Below are positions 33,064-41,134 of a stretch of DNA of 64,000 bases, piece after piece. This DNA comes from UBA2779 sp965232165 (GTDB lineage Bacteria > Spirochaetota > Spirochaetia > DSM-2461). A program made the translations under genes and the position numbers. Position 1 is the first letter of the stretch. Each line of letters starts with the position of its first letter. The notes under the pieces are model-generated. The model searched no databases, was not told the origin of the DNA, and worked only from the letters and a program-made list of their open reading frames with translations. The stretch spans positions 806,001 through 870,000 of the forward strand of contig CBDDOY010000002.1 of NCBI GenBank assembly GCA_965232165.1, read 5' to 3'.

Positions 33064-33852
33064 CTACCTGAAGCCAATCACAATTTGTCGAACCAGCAGA
33101 GTCCAGCCGTCAACTAAAACGAACAATATGAGTTTGAAAGGCATTGATATCATCACGGGCGGCAACATGATCATTCCCATGGACATCAGCACCGAGGCCA
33201 CGAGCATGTCGATGATGATGAAGGGAATGTAAATATAAATTCCTATACGGAAGGCCACGATGAGTTCATGTAAAACGAACGCAGGGATGAGGACATAAGT
33301 CGGAACATCGGCAAATGTCGCAGGTTTTTCCAGGCCTGAGAGATTCATGAACAATGTGATATTTCCCGTATCACCGTCCATCTGCCGGTACATGAAATAC
33401 CGCAGCGGCGAGACGGCCCTCGTATACAATTCCCCTGTTTGAATATCCCCGTTCGAGAAGGGAAGAAAAGCTTCCTGGTACACTGAATTAAGAGTGGGAA
33501 ACATGATAAAAAGTGTCAGGAACAAGGCGATGCCCATGAGGACGGAATTCGGCGGAACCTGCTGGAGGGAAAGGGCTCGCTTCACGAAGTCCAACACGAT
33601 GGCAATCCGCAGGAAACTCGTCATCAGCACCGCTATAGAAGGTGCAAGACTTATCACGGTTAACAGCAGGAGCAATTGGATAGACAGGGATGTTTCTCTA
33701 TTAGAAGCCGGTTCTCTCACCGTCAGGCCGACAAATGGGATGGGGATATTATTTTCAAGAGCTTCATCTCCCTCAGTCGCCGTTTGCGCCGTTAGAGGCA
33801 TCGCTAGCATGACTGATAGAGATATAAAGACGATCCCTCTCACTCCAATCAT
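33064..33852 (-). CDS. fliP: Flagellar export protein FliP
   Basis: 262 aa. A signal-peptide-like N-terminus (GIVFISLSVMLAMPLTAQ) is followed by a periplasmic segment and the conserved body: LLLLTVISLAPSIAVLMTSFLRIAIVL, the PPNSVLMGIALFLTLFIM helix, and IFIPFIIIDMLVASVLMSMGM-type sequence near the end with the MMLPPVMISMPFKLILF signature. It forms the core of the export channel with FliQ and FliR. It overlaps fliO upstream by 4 bp. Confidence 0.95.
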   Translation of the reverse strand: MIGVRGIVFISLSVMLAMPLTAQTATEGDEALENNIPIPFVGLTVREPASNRETSLSIQLLLLLTVISLAPSIAVLMTSFLRIAIVLDFVKRALSLQQVPPNSVLMGIALFLTLFIMFPTLNSVYQEAFLPFSNGDIQTGELYTRAVSPLRYFMYRQMDGDTGNITLFMNLSGLEKPATFADVPTYVLIPAFVLHELIVAFRIGIYIYIPFIIIDMLVASVLMSMGMIMLPPVMISMPFKLILFVLVDGWTLLVRQIVIGFR

Positions 33853-34481
33853 AGTTTCTTCAGCCTTTCCTTCTGTCGCTGAAAGAAGCCGGCCGGATTC
33901 GCTGTCTTCCCTGGACTAATCGTATCTGCATTCAATTTCTTCTTAAGAAGATGAGAAAAACCTTCTTTTGTTTCTTGGACACTTGAAGCCTGTAAGCGAA
34001 TTTCGTCAATAGTCTCCTTGTCGTCAATTTCCACAAGGAGATTCACCGAGTTCCCCGCGCTGCCAATCAGAAGAAGTCGATTGCCTGCTTCTACGAGATA
34101 AAGAGCCGCATCCCCCTTCAACGGGCGGGTGGAAATAATCTTTAAGATTTCTTCACCTTGAACCTTAACGGCAGAAAACCGCTTAAGAAGCCAGAAAAGC
34201 CCATAGATCAACGCAATGACAAAACCCAGTATGAGAAACATGCGCAAGAAGTCACCAAAGCCAAGCCCGGGTAAATCAACGGCATCATCGGCATTCTCTA
34301 TCGGAGATTCCCCTTCGCCCTGGTTCAACAAGAGTTCTGTCTCGGCCGGTCTATCCAATACCGAGTTCTTATAGGCATCACCCGTTTCCTGAGCAGATAC
34401 ACTTGTACAGGCTACAACTATGCAGAGAATTGTGAGCGTTGTTTTCAGTTTTTCCTCCCAGTTCTTAAAAACGATCCGCAA
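33849..34481 (-). CDS. fliO: Flagellar biosynthesis protein FliO/FliZ
   Basis: 210 aa. A signal peptide-like start (TTLTILCIVVACTSVSA), an acidic periplasmic segment, one membrane helix (FLRMFLILGFVIALIYGLFWLL, about 85-106), then the FliO cytoplasmic fold (ISTRPLKGDAALYLVEAGNRLLLIGSAG), which is the most conserved part. FliO helps assemble the FliP ring. The start codon is probably TTG with CAGGGA just before it. Spirochaete FliO/FliZ proteins often have such an extended periplasmic N-terminus. Confidence 0.88.
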   Translation of the reverse strand: MRIVFKNWEEKLKTTLTILCIVVACTSVSAQETGDAYKNSVLDRPAETELLLNQGEGESPIENADDAVDLPGLGFGDFLRMFLILGFVIALIYGLFWLLKRFSAVKVQGEEILKIISTRPLKGDAALYLVEAGNRLLLIGSAGNSVNLLVEIDDKETIDEIRLQASSVQETKEGFSHLLKKKLNADTISPGKTANPAGFFQRQKERLKKL

Positions 34482-34511
34482 TCCCTGCGAATCTTCTATC
34501 AGGCTAGACCT

Positions 34512-35627
34512 TCATCGTTCGGCCATCCTATCTATCGTTGTAACGATTTCTGTGACACGAACACCGAAGTTTTCATCAATGACAACAACCTCTCCCTTCG
34601 CGAGAAGATTGTTGTTGACCAAAATATCAACCGGCTCTCCTGCGAGTTTGTCCAATTCGATGATGGTTCCTTCACCCAAACTTAAAATATCCTTGATCTT
34701 CCACTTTGTGCGTCCCAGTTCTACGGTAAGCTCCATGGACACATCCATGAGCAGCCCGATATTTCGCTGATCAGCCGGAGCATTGGGGGCATTGAAGGGA
34801 GAGAAATTGGGCAGATCAACACCATGAACACTGGGTCCTTGCTGCCCTCCGGCGCCGCTGATTCCCGAGGTGCCGACTCCAGATGCCCCCCCAGCCCCTG
34901 CTGATATATCCTGCGAAGCCCCCCCTAAGAGATCTCCGCCAAGCAATGCCGAGAGATCGTCCATCTCGGATGCCTGCTGATTTTCGGTTTTGCCAAGTTT
35001 CCCCACAATGCCTTCCAGCATCCGGGACTCGAAAATTTCATAGACAGAGAAGCTGCCGTCATCTTCAACGGTGAGATTGTAGGCGGCCCGCAGGAAATGT
35101 TCACCGGAAAGGCTTAAGTCAGACTTATTGGTGCTTTGCCCATCTATGTCTTCAAGCAGCACTGTCTCGCCGATCTTATTCCCGACAACCTCTGAAAGAG
35201 CATCATTGCACTGAGACAGCGCCTCCCCAACCGCATTGATCGTGGTGGCATCGATATCCAAATCATCCTGCCCAATCATCAGTCCGGCCAGTTTCAACGC
35301 ATCCTCTTTTGTGAAAATGTGAAGATGCGCCCCCTCTAACCCCCCCTTAAAACCACTGCTATATGCCACTGCTTCATCGGGCAGCAAAGCCAAAAGCTGT
35401 GCTTTGTCGACATATTGCAATTCCGGTGCCGAACAGCTTACATTCTTAGACAGAACACCTGTTATTTTCACACCGAATTCAATAGCGACATCACCCAGCA
35501 GTTCCTGAATTACACTTTTCCCGGCATCGTCTAACCCCTGACTTCCAGCATTAGTTGAAGCCGGCTGCGCAGAATCCCCGCTCAATAAGGCATTAATTTC
35601 TTCCTGCGAGAGCGAACCGTCGCTCAT
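34512..35627 (-). CDS. fliN: Flagellar switch protein FliN/FliY with CheC-like domain
   Basis: 371 aa. The N-terminal SQEEINALLSG segment is shared with FliM. A CheC/FliM-like middle domain (about 40-200, VGEALSQCNDALSEVVGNKIG) is followed by a Gly/Ala/Ser/Gln-rich linker (about 230-275) and the C-terminal surface-presentation (SpoA) domain from about 290 (NIGLLMDVSMELTVELGRT ... GEGTIIELDKLAGEPVDIL). It forms the C-ring with FliM and FliG. The long form is called FliY in Gram-positives; the middle domain may have phosphatase-like ancestry, but the catalytic pair was not checked. It overlaps fliM by 4 bp. Confidence 0.93.
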   Translation of the reverse strand: MSDGSLSQEEINALLSGDSAQPASTNAGSQGLDDAGKSVIQELLGDVAIEFGVKITGVLSKNVSCSAPELQYVDKAQLLALLPDEAVAYSSGFKGGLEGAHLHIFTKEDALKLAGLMIGQDDLDIDATTINAVGEALSQCNDALSEVVGNKIGETVLLEDIDGQSTNKSDLSLSGEHFLRAAYNLTVEDDGSFSVYEIFESRMLEGIVGKLGKTENQQASEMDDLSALLGGDLLGGASQDISAGAGGASGVGTSGISGAGGQQGPSVHGVDLPNFSPFNAPNAPADQRNIGLLMDVSMELTVELGRTKWKIKDILSLGEGTIIELDKLAGEPVDILVNNNLLAKGEVVVIDENFGVRVTEIVTTIDRMAER

Positions 35628-36652
35628 TCTACATCTCCTTCCATTGTGAAATCCTTTAGTTCTTCAACATCTATATCTTCAAGCTGCCGAATAACCTGAA
35701 CAGCTAGACGAGAACCGGCTATGCCTGGACTGCATTGGAACTTCGGCCGATTCCCCAGTTTCAAGATTATTGGATTGCCGACACGCGCATCAGGAAGCCG
35801 TATGACATTTCCCGGCGCCATTGCCAAGATATTTTTTAGCGGCAAATCTATTTTACCAATCTCCACTATTAATGGTATTGAAATTTTTTCTAATCTCTCC
35901 TGAAGGATATCGAGGTTCTCCGAAGTATTTCCCTGCCGAACCGATGAGTACCAGTACTGAGCGGATAGCTTGGAAATAATGGGCTCAATTGTCAAATAGG
36001 GAATGCAGAAATTAATCATACCTTCAACATCTTCAATCTTGGTTTCCAAGGTGACCAATAGCACCATTTCCGTGGGCGGAACAATCTGCACAAATTGAGG
36101 ATTGGTATCGATCTGCCCAAGACGAGGACGCAAATCAACGACTTGGCTCCATGCCTCCCTGAGATTACCTAATACTCTGACGACAATCGACTCCATTACG
36201 GCCCGTTCAATCTCTGATATTTCCCGGTTCACCTTTGAACCTTCACCGGGGCCGCCGAACAAACGGTCAATAATAGTGAATGTTATAGCCGGATCAACCT
36301 CAAGGATAGCCGAACCAGAAAGGGGGTCCATACTGATGACTGCCAACGCAGTGGGTGACGGAATAGACCTTAGGAATTCTTCATAGGTAAGCTGGTCCAC
36401 CGAAGCGACATGAACATGCACTACAGACCTCAGTTGAGCGGCTAAACTTGTTGTTGTAAGCCGGGCAAAAGTTTCATGCATAAATGAAACAGTACGGATC
36501 TGCTCCTTTGAAAATTTATCAGGCCGGCGAAAATCCCACATGCGGATATTTTTCCGCTCAGTCGTTTCTGTGGCGCTTTCAGTCTCGGTATCACCAGAGC
36601 TTATCGCGGTGAGTAACTGATCAATTTCATCCTGGGATAAGACTTCCGTCAT
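35624..36652 (-). CDS. fliM: Flagellar motor switch protein FliM
   Basis: 342 aa. LSQDEIDQLLTAI (residues 4-16) is the CheY-P binding peptide. The middle domain (about 45-240) includes the GGPGEGS loop in IIDRLFGGPGEGSKV, and a C-terminal SpoA domain begins at about 260. It is a C-ring component that reverses motor direction when CheY-P binds; no CheY is in this window. The order fliL-fliM-fliN is standard, 18 bases after fliL. Confidence 0.95.
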   Translation of the reverse strand: MTEVLSQDEIDQLLTAISSGDTETESATETTERKNIRMWDFRRPDKFSKEQIRTVSFMHETFARLTTTSLAAQLRSVVHVHVASVDQLTYEEFLRSIPSPTALAVISMDPLSGSAILEVDPAITFTIIDRLFGGPGEGSKVNREISEIERAVMESIVVRVLGNLREAWSQVVDLRPRLGQIDTNPQFVQIVPPTEMVLLVTLETKIEDVEGMINFCIPYLTIEPIISKLSAQYWYSSVRQGNTSENLDILQERLEKISIPLIVEIGKIDLPLKNILAMAPGNVIRLPDARVGNPIILKLGNRPKFQCSPGIAGSRLAVQVIRQLEDIDVEELKDFTMEGDVE

Positions 36653-36670
36653 ATTCTACTCCAAATATGA

Positions 36671-37237
36671 TCACAACCCAATTATCTGATACTGCAAAAA
36701 CAAGATCTGTTCAATTTCACCTTGGGTTAATAGACTGTTCACTCTGCTTCGCAACTCCGCCTTGACCGCAATCTCATCCGAAAGCTGTGCCTTTGTACGC
36801 TGACTGAAATAAAACCTGACTGCATCCATCAGAATATCATTCTTGCTGGTCAATTCACTGGGAAGTTCTTTGTATTTCTGACCATCATATCCTAATTTGA
36901 TTTTAGCTGAAATGGTGTAACGCTCCTGATCGCTAGTTTGAGTTCTTAAATCGTACCCGTCGTCAGCGAGAAATGTCCAAATAGCATATTCAGGCACCTC
37001 AGTGCGGTATTCCTCGGACAGGACAGGAAACTGCCGTGTTCTATTTCCTCTATCCATGAAACGAACGGTAAGAAAGCTGGCGGTAATGACAACCAGCAGA
37101 CCAACAATCCCCAAGGCGAAATAGACCAGAATTTTAACAAGCTGATCGGAGAACAGCTTCAGTTTCGCCGGTTTTACAGAAAAACTGTCATCTTCGGACT
37201 CTAAAGCATTATCAAGTTCAATATCCTCATCAGACAT
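36671..37237 (-). CDS. fliL: Flagellar basal-body-associated protein FliL
   Basis: 188 aa. An acidic cytoplasmic N-terminus (DEDIELDNALESEDD), one membrane helix (ILVYFALGIVGLLVVITASFL, about 34-54) and a periplasmic stomatin-like domain ending IEQILFLQYQIIGL. FliL rings surround the stator and raise torque; in spirochaetes it also affects flagellar orientation. It is separated from motB by 77 bp, one of the larger gaps in the operon, but no convincing promoter was found there. Confidence 0.92.
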   Translation of the reverse strand: MSDEDIELDNALESEDDSFSVKPAKLKLFSDQLVKILVYFALGIVGLLVVITASFLTVRFMDRGNRTRQFPVLSEEYRTEVPEYAIWTFLADDGYDLRTQTSDQERYTISAKIKLGYDGQKYKELPSELTSKNDILMDAVRFYFSQRTKAQLSDEIAVKAELRSRVNSLLTQGEIEQILFLQYQIIGL

Positions 37238-37314
37238 AAGACCTCCCTCCCCTTAATGCCTATTAAAGAATATCATAGTTTTAATTTTTATGCCAGCCCC
37301 TAATCCAATGTATT

Positions 37315-38061
37315 TCATTCATGCGCCTCTTTCAGAATAACAACATCGACCCGCCGGTTCTCTGCCCTGTCAGCTTCTGTACGTTCAGGATCACGAAGTT
37401 TGACGGTGTCGGCAAATCCTGCGATTTGAAAACGGTCTTCCCCTGCACCATAATCAACCAAGTAATGCAGTACCGATGAAGACCGGGCTGCCGACAATTC
37501 CCAATTGGTTGGCCATGGACCCTGCGGATCTGTCGGCAGAGAATCCGAATGCCCTTCAATACGAATTTTCCGATTGGCAATTTCATCAGATTCGAGATAT
37601 TGGGCCAGCTTCCTCAATGCCTTGCGGGATTGTTCGAGATTCACTTCGGAACTGCCTCTATTGAATAAAAAATCACCAGCGAGAGAGATGACCAACCCGC
37701 GTTCGTCTTCCTTGATCTTAACAAACCGGTTCTGTATTTCAGGTTGAAATTCACTTACAGCCTTCTTACGCGACTTGTTCAGCTTGGTTCCGCCGGTTTT
37801 GGAAGGAAAAGCCGCGACATCATTACCCAGTTCGGCGAGTATTCCCTCCGAAAGAGTATTCCCGCCCTGCATTGGCCCAAGCCCCTTAAATGCCTGAACA
37901 ATGAGTTCAATCCGTTGACTGTCGATTGGATTTTCCGGATTCATCAGCAGAACAAAAAAGGTGAGCAGGAGTGTTACCATATCGGCATAGGTTGTCAGCC
38001 AGTCGTCGGCTCCTCCTCCCCGTTTTGAACCTTTTTTTTGTCTGCTGTTCTCATCAGACAT
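37315..38061 (-). CDS. motB: Flagellar stator protein MotB
   Basis: 248 aa. A basic N-terminus, then one membrane helix with the proton-binding aspartate (Asp27 in LTTYADMVTLLLTFFVLL), a plug/linker, and an OmpA-like peptidoglycan-binding domain from about 115 (IRIEGHSDSLPTD ... NWELSAARSSSVLHYLVD). The ATG at 38061 has GGGGAG 7 bases upstream, inside the end of motA; the in-frame codon at 38082 is rejected. It anchors the stator to the cell wall. Confidence 0.95.
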   Translation of the reverse strand: MSDENSRQKKGSKRGGGADDWLTTYADMVTLLLTFFVLLMNPENPIDSQRIELIVQAFKGLGPMQGGNTLSEGILAELGNDVAAFPSKTGGTKLNKSRKKAVSEFQPEIQNRFVKIKEDERGLVISLAGDFLFNRGSSEVNLEQSRKALRKLAQYLESDEIANRKIRIEGHSDSLPTDPQGPWPTNWELSAARSSSVLHYLVDYGAGEDRFQIAGFADTVKLRDPERTEADRAENRRVDVVILKEAHE

Positions 38062-38065
38062 GGAA

Positions 38066-38845
38066 TCACTCCCCTCCGACACCCTGAGCTGGGCGCTCAG
38101 AAGGAGGTAAGAAAGTGTAGAGCTTGTCCTCCAGTATTCGCGGGTTATCTCCGCTCTGAATTGAGAGTATCCCTTGAACCATTATTTCCTTGACCTGCAT
38201 CTCTTCTTTATGCCTGTCCTGAAGCTTGAATTGTATGGGAGAAAGAATGAGATTGCTGAAGATAGAACCATAGAGAGTCGTAACCAAGGCGACAGCCATG
38301 TTCGGGCCAATCGACGCCGTATCCTCCAAGTTGGCCATCATGCCAATGAGCCCCAGAAGTGTACCGATCATCCCGAATGCCGGAGCGAGTTTCGCCCATC
38401 GCTCAAATACACCTATACCATCATCATGTCTGCTTTCGACTTGATCAAGATTGGTGTAAAGAATGCGCTTGATAATATCAGGGTCCGTCCCGTCAACGAC
38501 CAGCCTCAGTCCATTGCGAAGAAAATCATCCTCCACATCATTGAGCGAATCATCCAAAGACAGCAGCCCTTCTTTGCGGGTCTTGTTAGAGAATTCGACA
38601 AGCTGATTGATAAGGGCAATTTTGTCCTGGAACATGGGAACATTGAGAACTTTGTTCAGATACTTCATTACACCAAGCATCCTCTGAAGAGGATTGGCCG
38701 CCATTACCGCCGCAAAAGATCCGAATACTACGACGATGAATGATGTCGGGTCAAACAAACCGCTGATGTTGTTGCCGCCGATAAGAAAGGCCATGACGAT
38801 GAGAACCAGCCCTATCGCCATTCCTCCTATTGTTGCTATATCCAC
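38066..38845 (-). CDS. motA: Flagellar stator protein MotA
   Basis: 259 aa with four membrane helices (first IATIGGMAIGLVLIVMAFLIG; last pair around KLAPAFGMIGTLLGLIGMMANL and MAVALVTTLYGSIFSNLIL). The cytoplasmic loop carries charged residues that contact FliG. Signature P-A-x-G-M-x-G-T-L-x-G is present. It forms the proton-driven stator with MotB. It starts 4 bases after flbD, so the flbD-motA-motB-fliL run is continuous. Confidence 0.95.
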   Translation of the reverse strand: MDIATIGGMAIGLVLIVMAFLIGGNNISGLFDPTSFIVVVFGSFAAVMAANPLQRMLGVMKYLNKVLNVPMFQDKIALINQLVEFSNKTRKEGLLSLDDSLNDVEDDFLRNGLRLVVDGTDPDIIKRILYTNLDQVESRHDDGIGVFERWAKLAPAFGMIGTLLGLIGMMANLEDTASIGPNMAVALVTTLYGSIFSNLILSPIQFKLQDRHKEEMQVKEIMVQGILSIQSGDNPRILEDKLYTFLPPSERPAQGVGGE

Positions 38846-38849
38846 GTAC

Positions 38850-39059
38850 CTACTCCTCTTGAGTGCTGCAGCCGATCTCGCGTCTATAGGAAATGATGAG
38901 AGTGCGGACTTCCTCGGCAGACTCGGTTACGATGAAACGCTTCCCTGTTGTCAACAACAATATCGTTCTACCCTCGCCGGCCTCTTCGGCATATTCTATG
39001 AGATGGGGGTTGAGAAGAACATGTCTCACAGTTCTTCCTGGCAGGCTTACTCTAATCAT
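38850..39059 (-). CDS. flbD: Flagellar protein FlbD
   Basis: 69 aa, the usual FlbD size, with MIRVSLPG, LLNPHLIEYAEEAGEGRTILLLTTGKRFIV in order. FlbD is a small protein found next to motA and flgE in spirochaetes and many Firmicutes; its exact job is unknown. It should not be confused with the Caulobacter regulator of the same name. Its upstream side holds a 205-bp gap occupied by repeat copy C, so it may depend on read-through from flgE or on a promoter in that gap. Confidence 0.88.
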   Translation of the reverse strand: MIRVSLPGRTVRHVLLNPHLIEYAEEAGEGRTILLLTTGKRFIVTESAEEVRTLIISYRREIGCSTQEE

Positions 39060-39104
39060 ACCGAGTTCAATGCCCCCTTTATCGGCCGCAGTGTTCCGCA
39101 GCTT

Positions 39105-39252
39105 TCAAAATCAGTATCTGGGCGCAACCCTACGGGTCGGGCTTTTCTCTCCAATGCCTTAATCCGGCTGCCCCTCCGGCTCATTGCCAATCGCCGGGGG
39201 ATCTGCAATCCCTTGCGCATATTGCCATCTAGCGGTCTATTGTATGCATCAC
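39105..39252. repeat. Dispersed 150-bp palindromic repeat, copy C, between flgE and flbD
   Basis: TATCTGGGCGCAACCCTACG, GGGCTTTTCTCTCCAATGCC, CCGGCTGCC, TCATTGCCAATCGCCGGGG and GCAATCCCTTGCGC match copies A and B. The right arm of the central hairpin is shortened: the GGCAGCCGG block is missing. It is the only long noncoding stretch inside the 27-kb flagellar operon. Confidence 0.72.
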
Positions 39253-39264
39253 AGAAGTTCTACC

Positions 39265-40677
39265 TTACCTCTTCAGTGTCAAGATTTCCTGCAGCATCTG
39301 ATCTGAGGTCTGGATCGTCTTGCTATTTGATTGAAATCCGCGTTGTGTAATGATCATATTGGTGAATTGTTCCGCTAAATCTACATTGCTCATCTCCAAT
39401 GCCCCCGAAACAATTGACCCTTTACCCGCTATGCCAGATGGGCCGATCAGGGCTTCACCCGAATTGATTGTCCGACTGAAGGCCGTTCCCCCCATCTTAC
39501 TCAAACCGCCGGGATTGATGAAACTCGCCAGGGCAATCTGCCCAAGCTCCCGATTAGTGCCGTTTGAATAGATGCCGGTGATAACCCCTTTTGAATCTAT
39601 GCTGTAGGAGTCCATATACCCCATGGTATACCCATCCTGCCGAAAGGCCTTAGTGCTGGATGATTCAGCAAACTGGGTGGTCGAATTTGTATAGCTTCCC
39701 ACTTCTCCGACATCAAGGAGCAGGTTTTGTGTGAGAATTTCACCATTGACATCATTTTCGACATCATAGGAGATGGGCAGTTGGATCCGGCCGACATCGA
39801 CAATGTTGCCCTGCGCATCAGCAACTGCTGCGAGGGAGCCAAGGTTATCAAAGGTAAGGGTGAACTCTCCCTCTCCGTCGATGTTGCCCGCCGCTGTTGC
39901 CGGATCAAACCCGAGGGTAACATTGGGGGGCACATCGGCATCGGCGGGTCTATCAGGATCCACCTGAACAACGACATCCCATGAGTTATTGATCCCAGGT
40001 GTCCTGGTGAAATTCATTCGCAGTGTATGGGCATTTCCAAAGGGGTCGTACACGGTTTTGTTCAGGCTCCAGGTGCCGTCATTAATTGTCGCAGGAGTGG
40101 CTCCGGGTGGAATGACAGGCGTTCTTTTGTCCAGGTTGCAGGCCAATTCCACCAGAGTTGTGCTCCGGGCCGGATCCTTGGAACCCACCGGTATAATGAG
40201 GCTCTGCAAATCGGCCGCAGTTTGAATCGGGCCAAATTGCCCGTTACCCAGATTGGCGGGCAGCCAGCCCTGCACTCTCATGCCATTGGCCGGATTCACC
40301 AAGTATCCCTGCTCATCCAGGTCGAAGGCGCCGGCGCGAGTATAAAGCTCTGTATCCCCGGCGCGCAAAACATAGAAACCATTGCCCTGAATGGCCAGAT
40401 CCGTTACCACACCGGTGGTTTCCAGGGGGCCTTGAACGTGAATTGTATCAATAGCCGCAACCGTCATGCCGAGGCCAACCTGTTTTGGATTCACACCGCC
40501 AACTTCTTCGGTAGGCCTTGCGGCACCGCTTAAATTTTGGGAAATAAGATCCTGAAAATTGACTCGCCCTTTTTTAAACCCAACGGTATTCACGTTGGAT
40601 ATATTGTTTCCAATGACATCCATCCTGATCTGATGGTTTTGCAAGCCGGAAACACCGGAAAACAACGATCTCATCAT
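39265..40677 (-). CDS. flgE: Flagellar hook protein FlgE
   Basis: 470 aa. The N-terminal rod/hook signature (MRSLFSGVSGLQNHQIRMDV, GNNISNVNTVGFKKGRVNFQDL) and C-terminal GALEMSNVDLAEQFTNMIITQRGFQ coiled-coil are typical. Lys167 (VGSKDPAR) and Cys180 (LACNLDKR) are 13 residues apart, the same spacing as the Lys165/Cys178 pair that forms lysinoalanine cross-links between hook subunits in Treponema denticola. Starting from the second Met shifts them to 166/179. A GAGGAGG site precedes the start. It follows flgD by 14 bases. Confidence 0.96.
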   Translation of the reverse strand: MMRSLFSGVSGLQNHQIRMDVIGNNISNVNTVGFKKGRVNFQDLISQNLSGAARPTEEVGGVNPKQVGLGMTVAAIDTIHVQGPLETTGVVTDLAIQGNGFYVLRAGDTELYTRAGAFDLDEQGYLVNPANGMRVQGWLPANLGNGQFGPIQTAADLQSLIIPVGSKDPARSTTLVELACNLDKRTPVIPPGATPATINDGTWSLNKTVYDPFGNAHTLRMNFTRTPGINNSWDVVVQVDPDRPADADVPPNVTLGFDPATAAGNIDGEGEFTLTFDNLGSLAAVADAQGNIVDVGRIQLPISYDVENDVNGEILTQNLLLDVGEVGSYTNSTTQFAESSSTKAFRQDGYTMGYMDSYSIDSKGVITGIYSNGTNRELGQIALASFINPGGLSKMGGTAFSRTINSGEALIGPSGIAGKGSIVSGALEMSNVDLAEQFTNMIITQRGFQSNSKTIQTSDQMLQEILTLKR

Positions 40678-40691
40678 AGTCTTATCCTCCT

Positions 40692-41126
40692 CTATTCCAT
40701 GACTCGTGTGATTTCATCATAGTCATAATACACACCATTGACTTGCACCTGGGGAAAATTCCCGCCGGTAACGGCCTCGACAGTTCCTTGGATCATGGAA
40801 TCCTGGTGAGGAACTTCCACGACCCTGCCGATGAGATTCATGGCCTGAGACCTTTTCAATATCGACGAGAGATCGCTGAATTGCCGCCCCATATTTGTTA
40901 TCTGCTCCAAGGATGAAAACTGTGCCATCTGGGCAATGAATTCCCTGTCTTCCATCGGTTTGGTCGGATCCTGATGTTGAAGCTGGGTAATCAGTATTTT
41001 GAGAAAATCATCTTTGTCGAGATTTTGCTTATAGGTTCTCTGGGAATTCAACCCCGCATTGAACGCATCGACCTGTTTATGCAAATTGGCGAGATTCTCA
41101 CCGCTTAATTTCTGCACTATATCCAT
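40692..41126 (-). CDS. flgD: Flagellar hook capping protein FlgD
   Basis: 144 aa, with the conserved N-terminal cap region KDDFLKILITQLQHQDPTKPMEDREFIAQMAQF and short C-terminal beta part (MIQGTVEAVTGGNFPQVQVNG). FlgD guides hook subunit assembly and is then discarded. It is shorter than enteric FlgD (about 230 aa), as is usual in spirochaetes and Firmicutes. A TAGGAG site lies 5 bases before the ATG. Confidence 0.92.
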   Translation of the reverse strand: MDIVQKLSGENLANLHKQVDAFNAGLNSQRTYKQNLDKDDFLKILITQLQHQDPTKPMEDREFIAQMAQFSSLEQITNMGRQFSDLSSILKRSQAMNLIGRVVEVPHQDSMIQGTVEAVTGGNFPQVQVNGVYYDYDEITRVME

Positions 41127-41134
41127 TCTGACTC

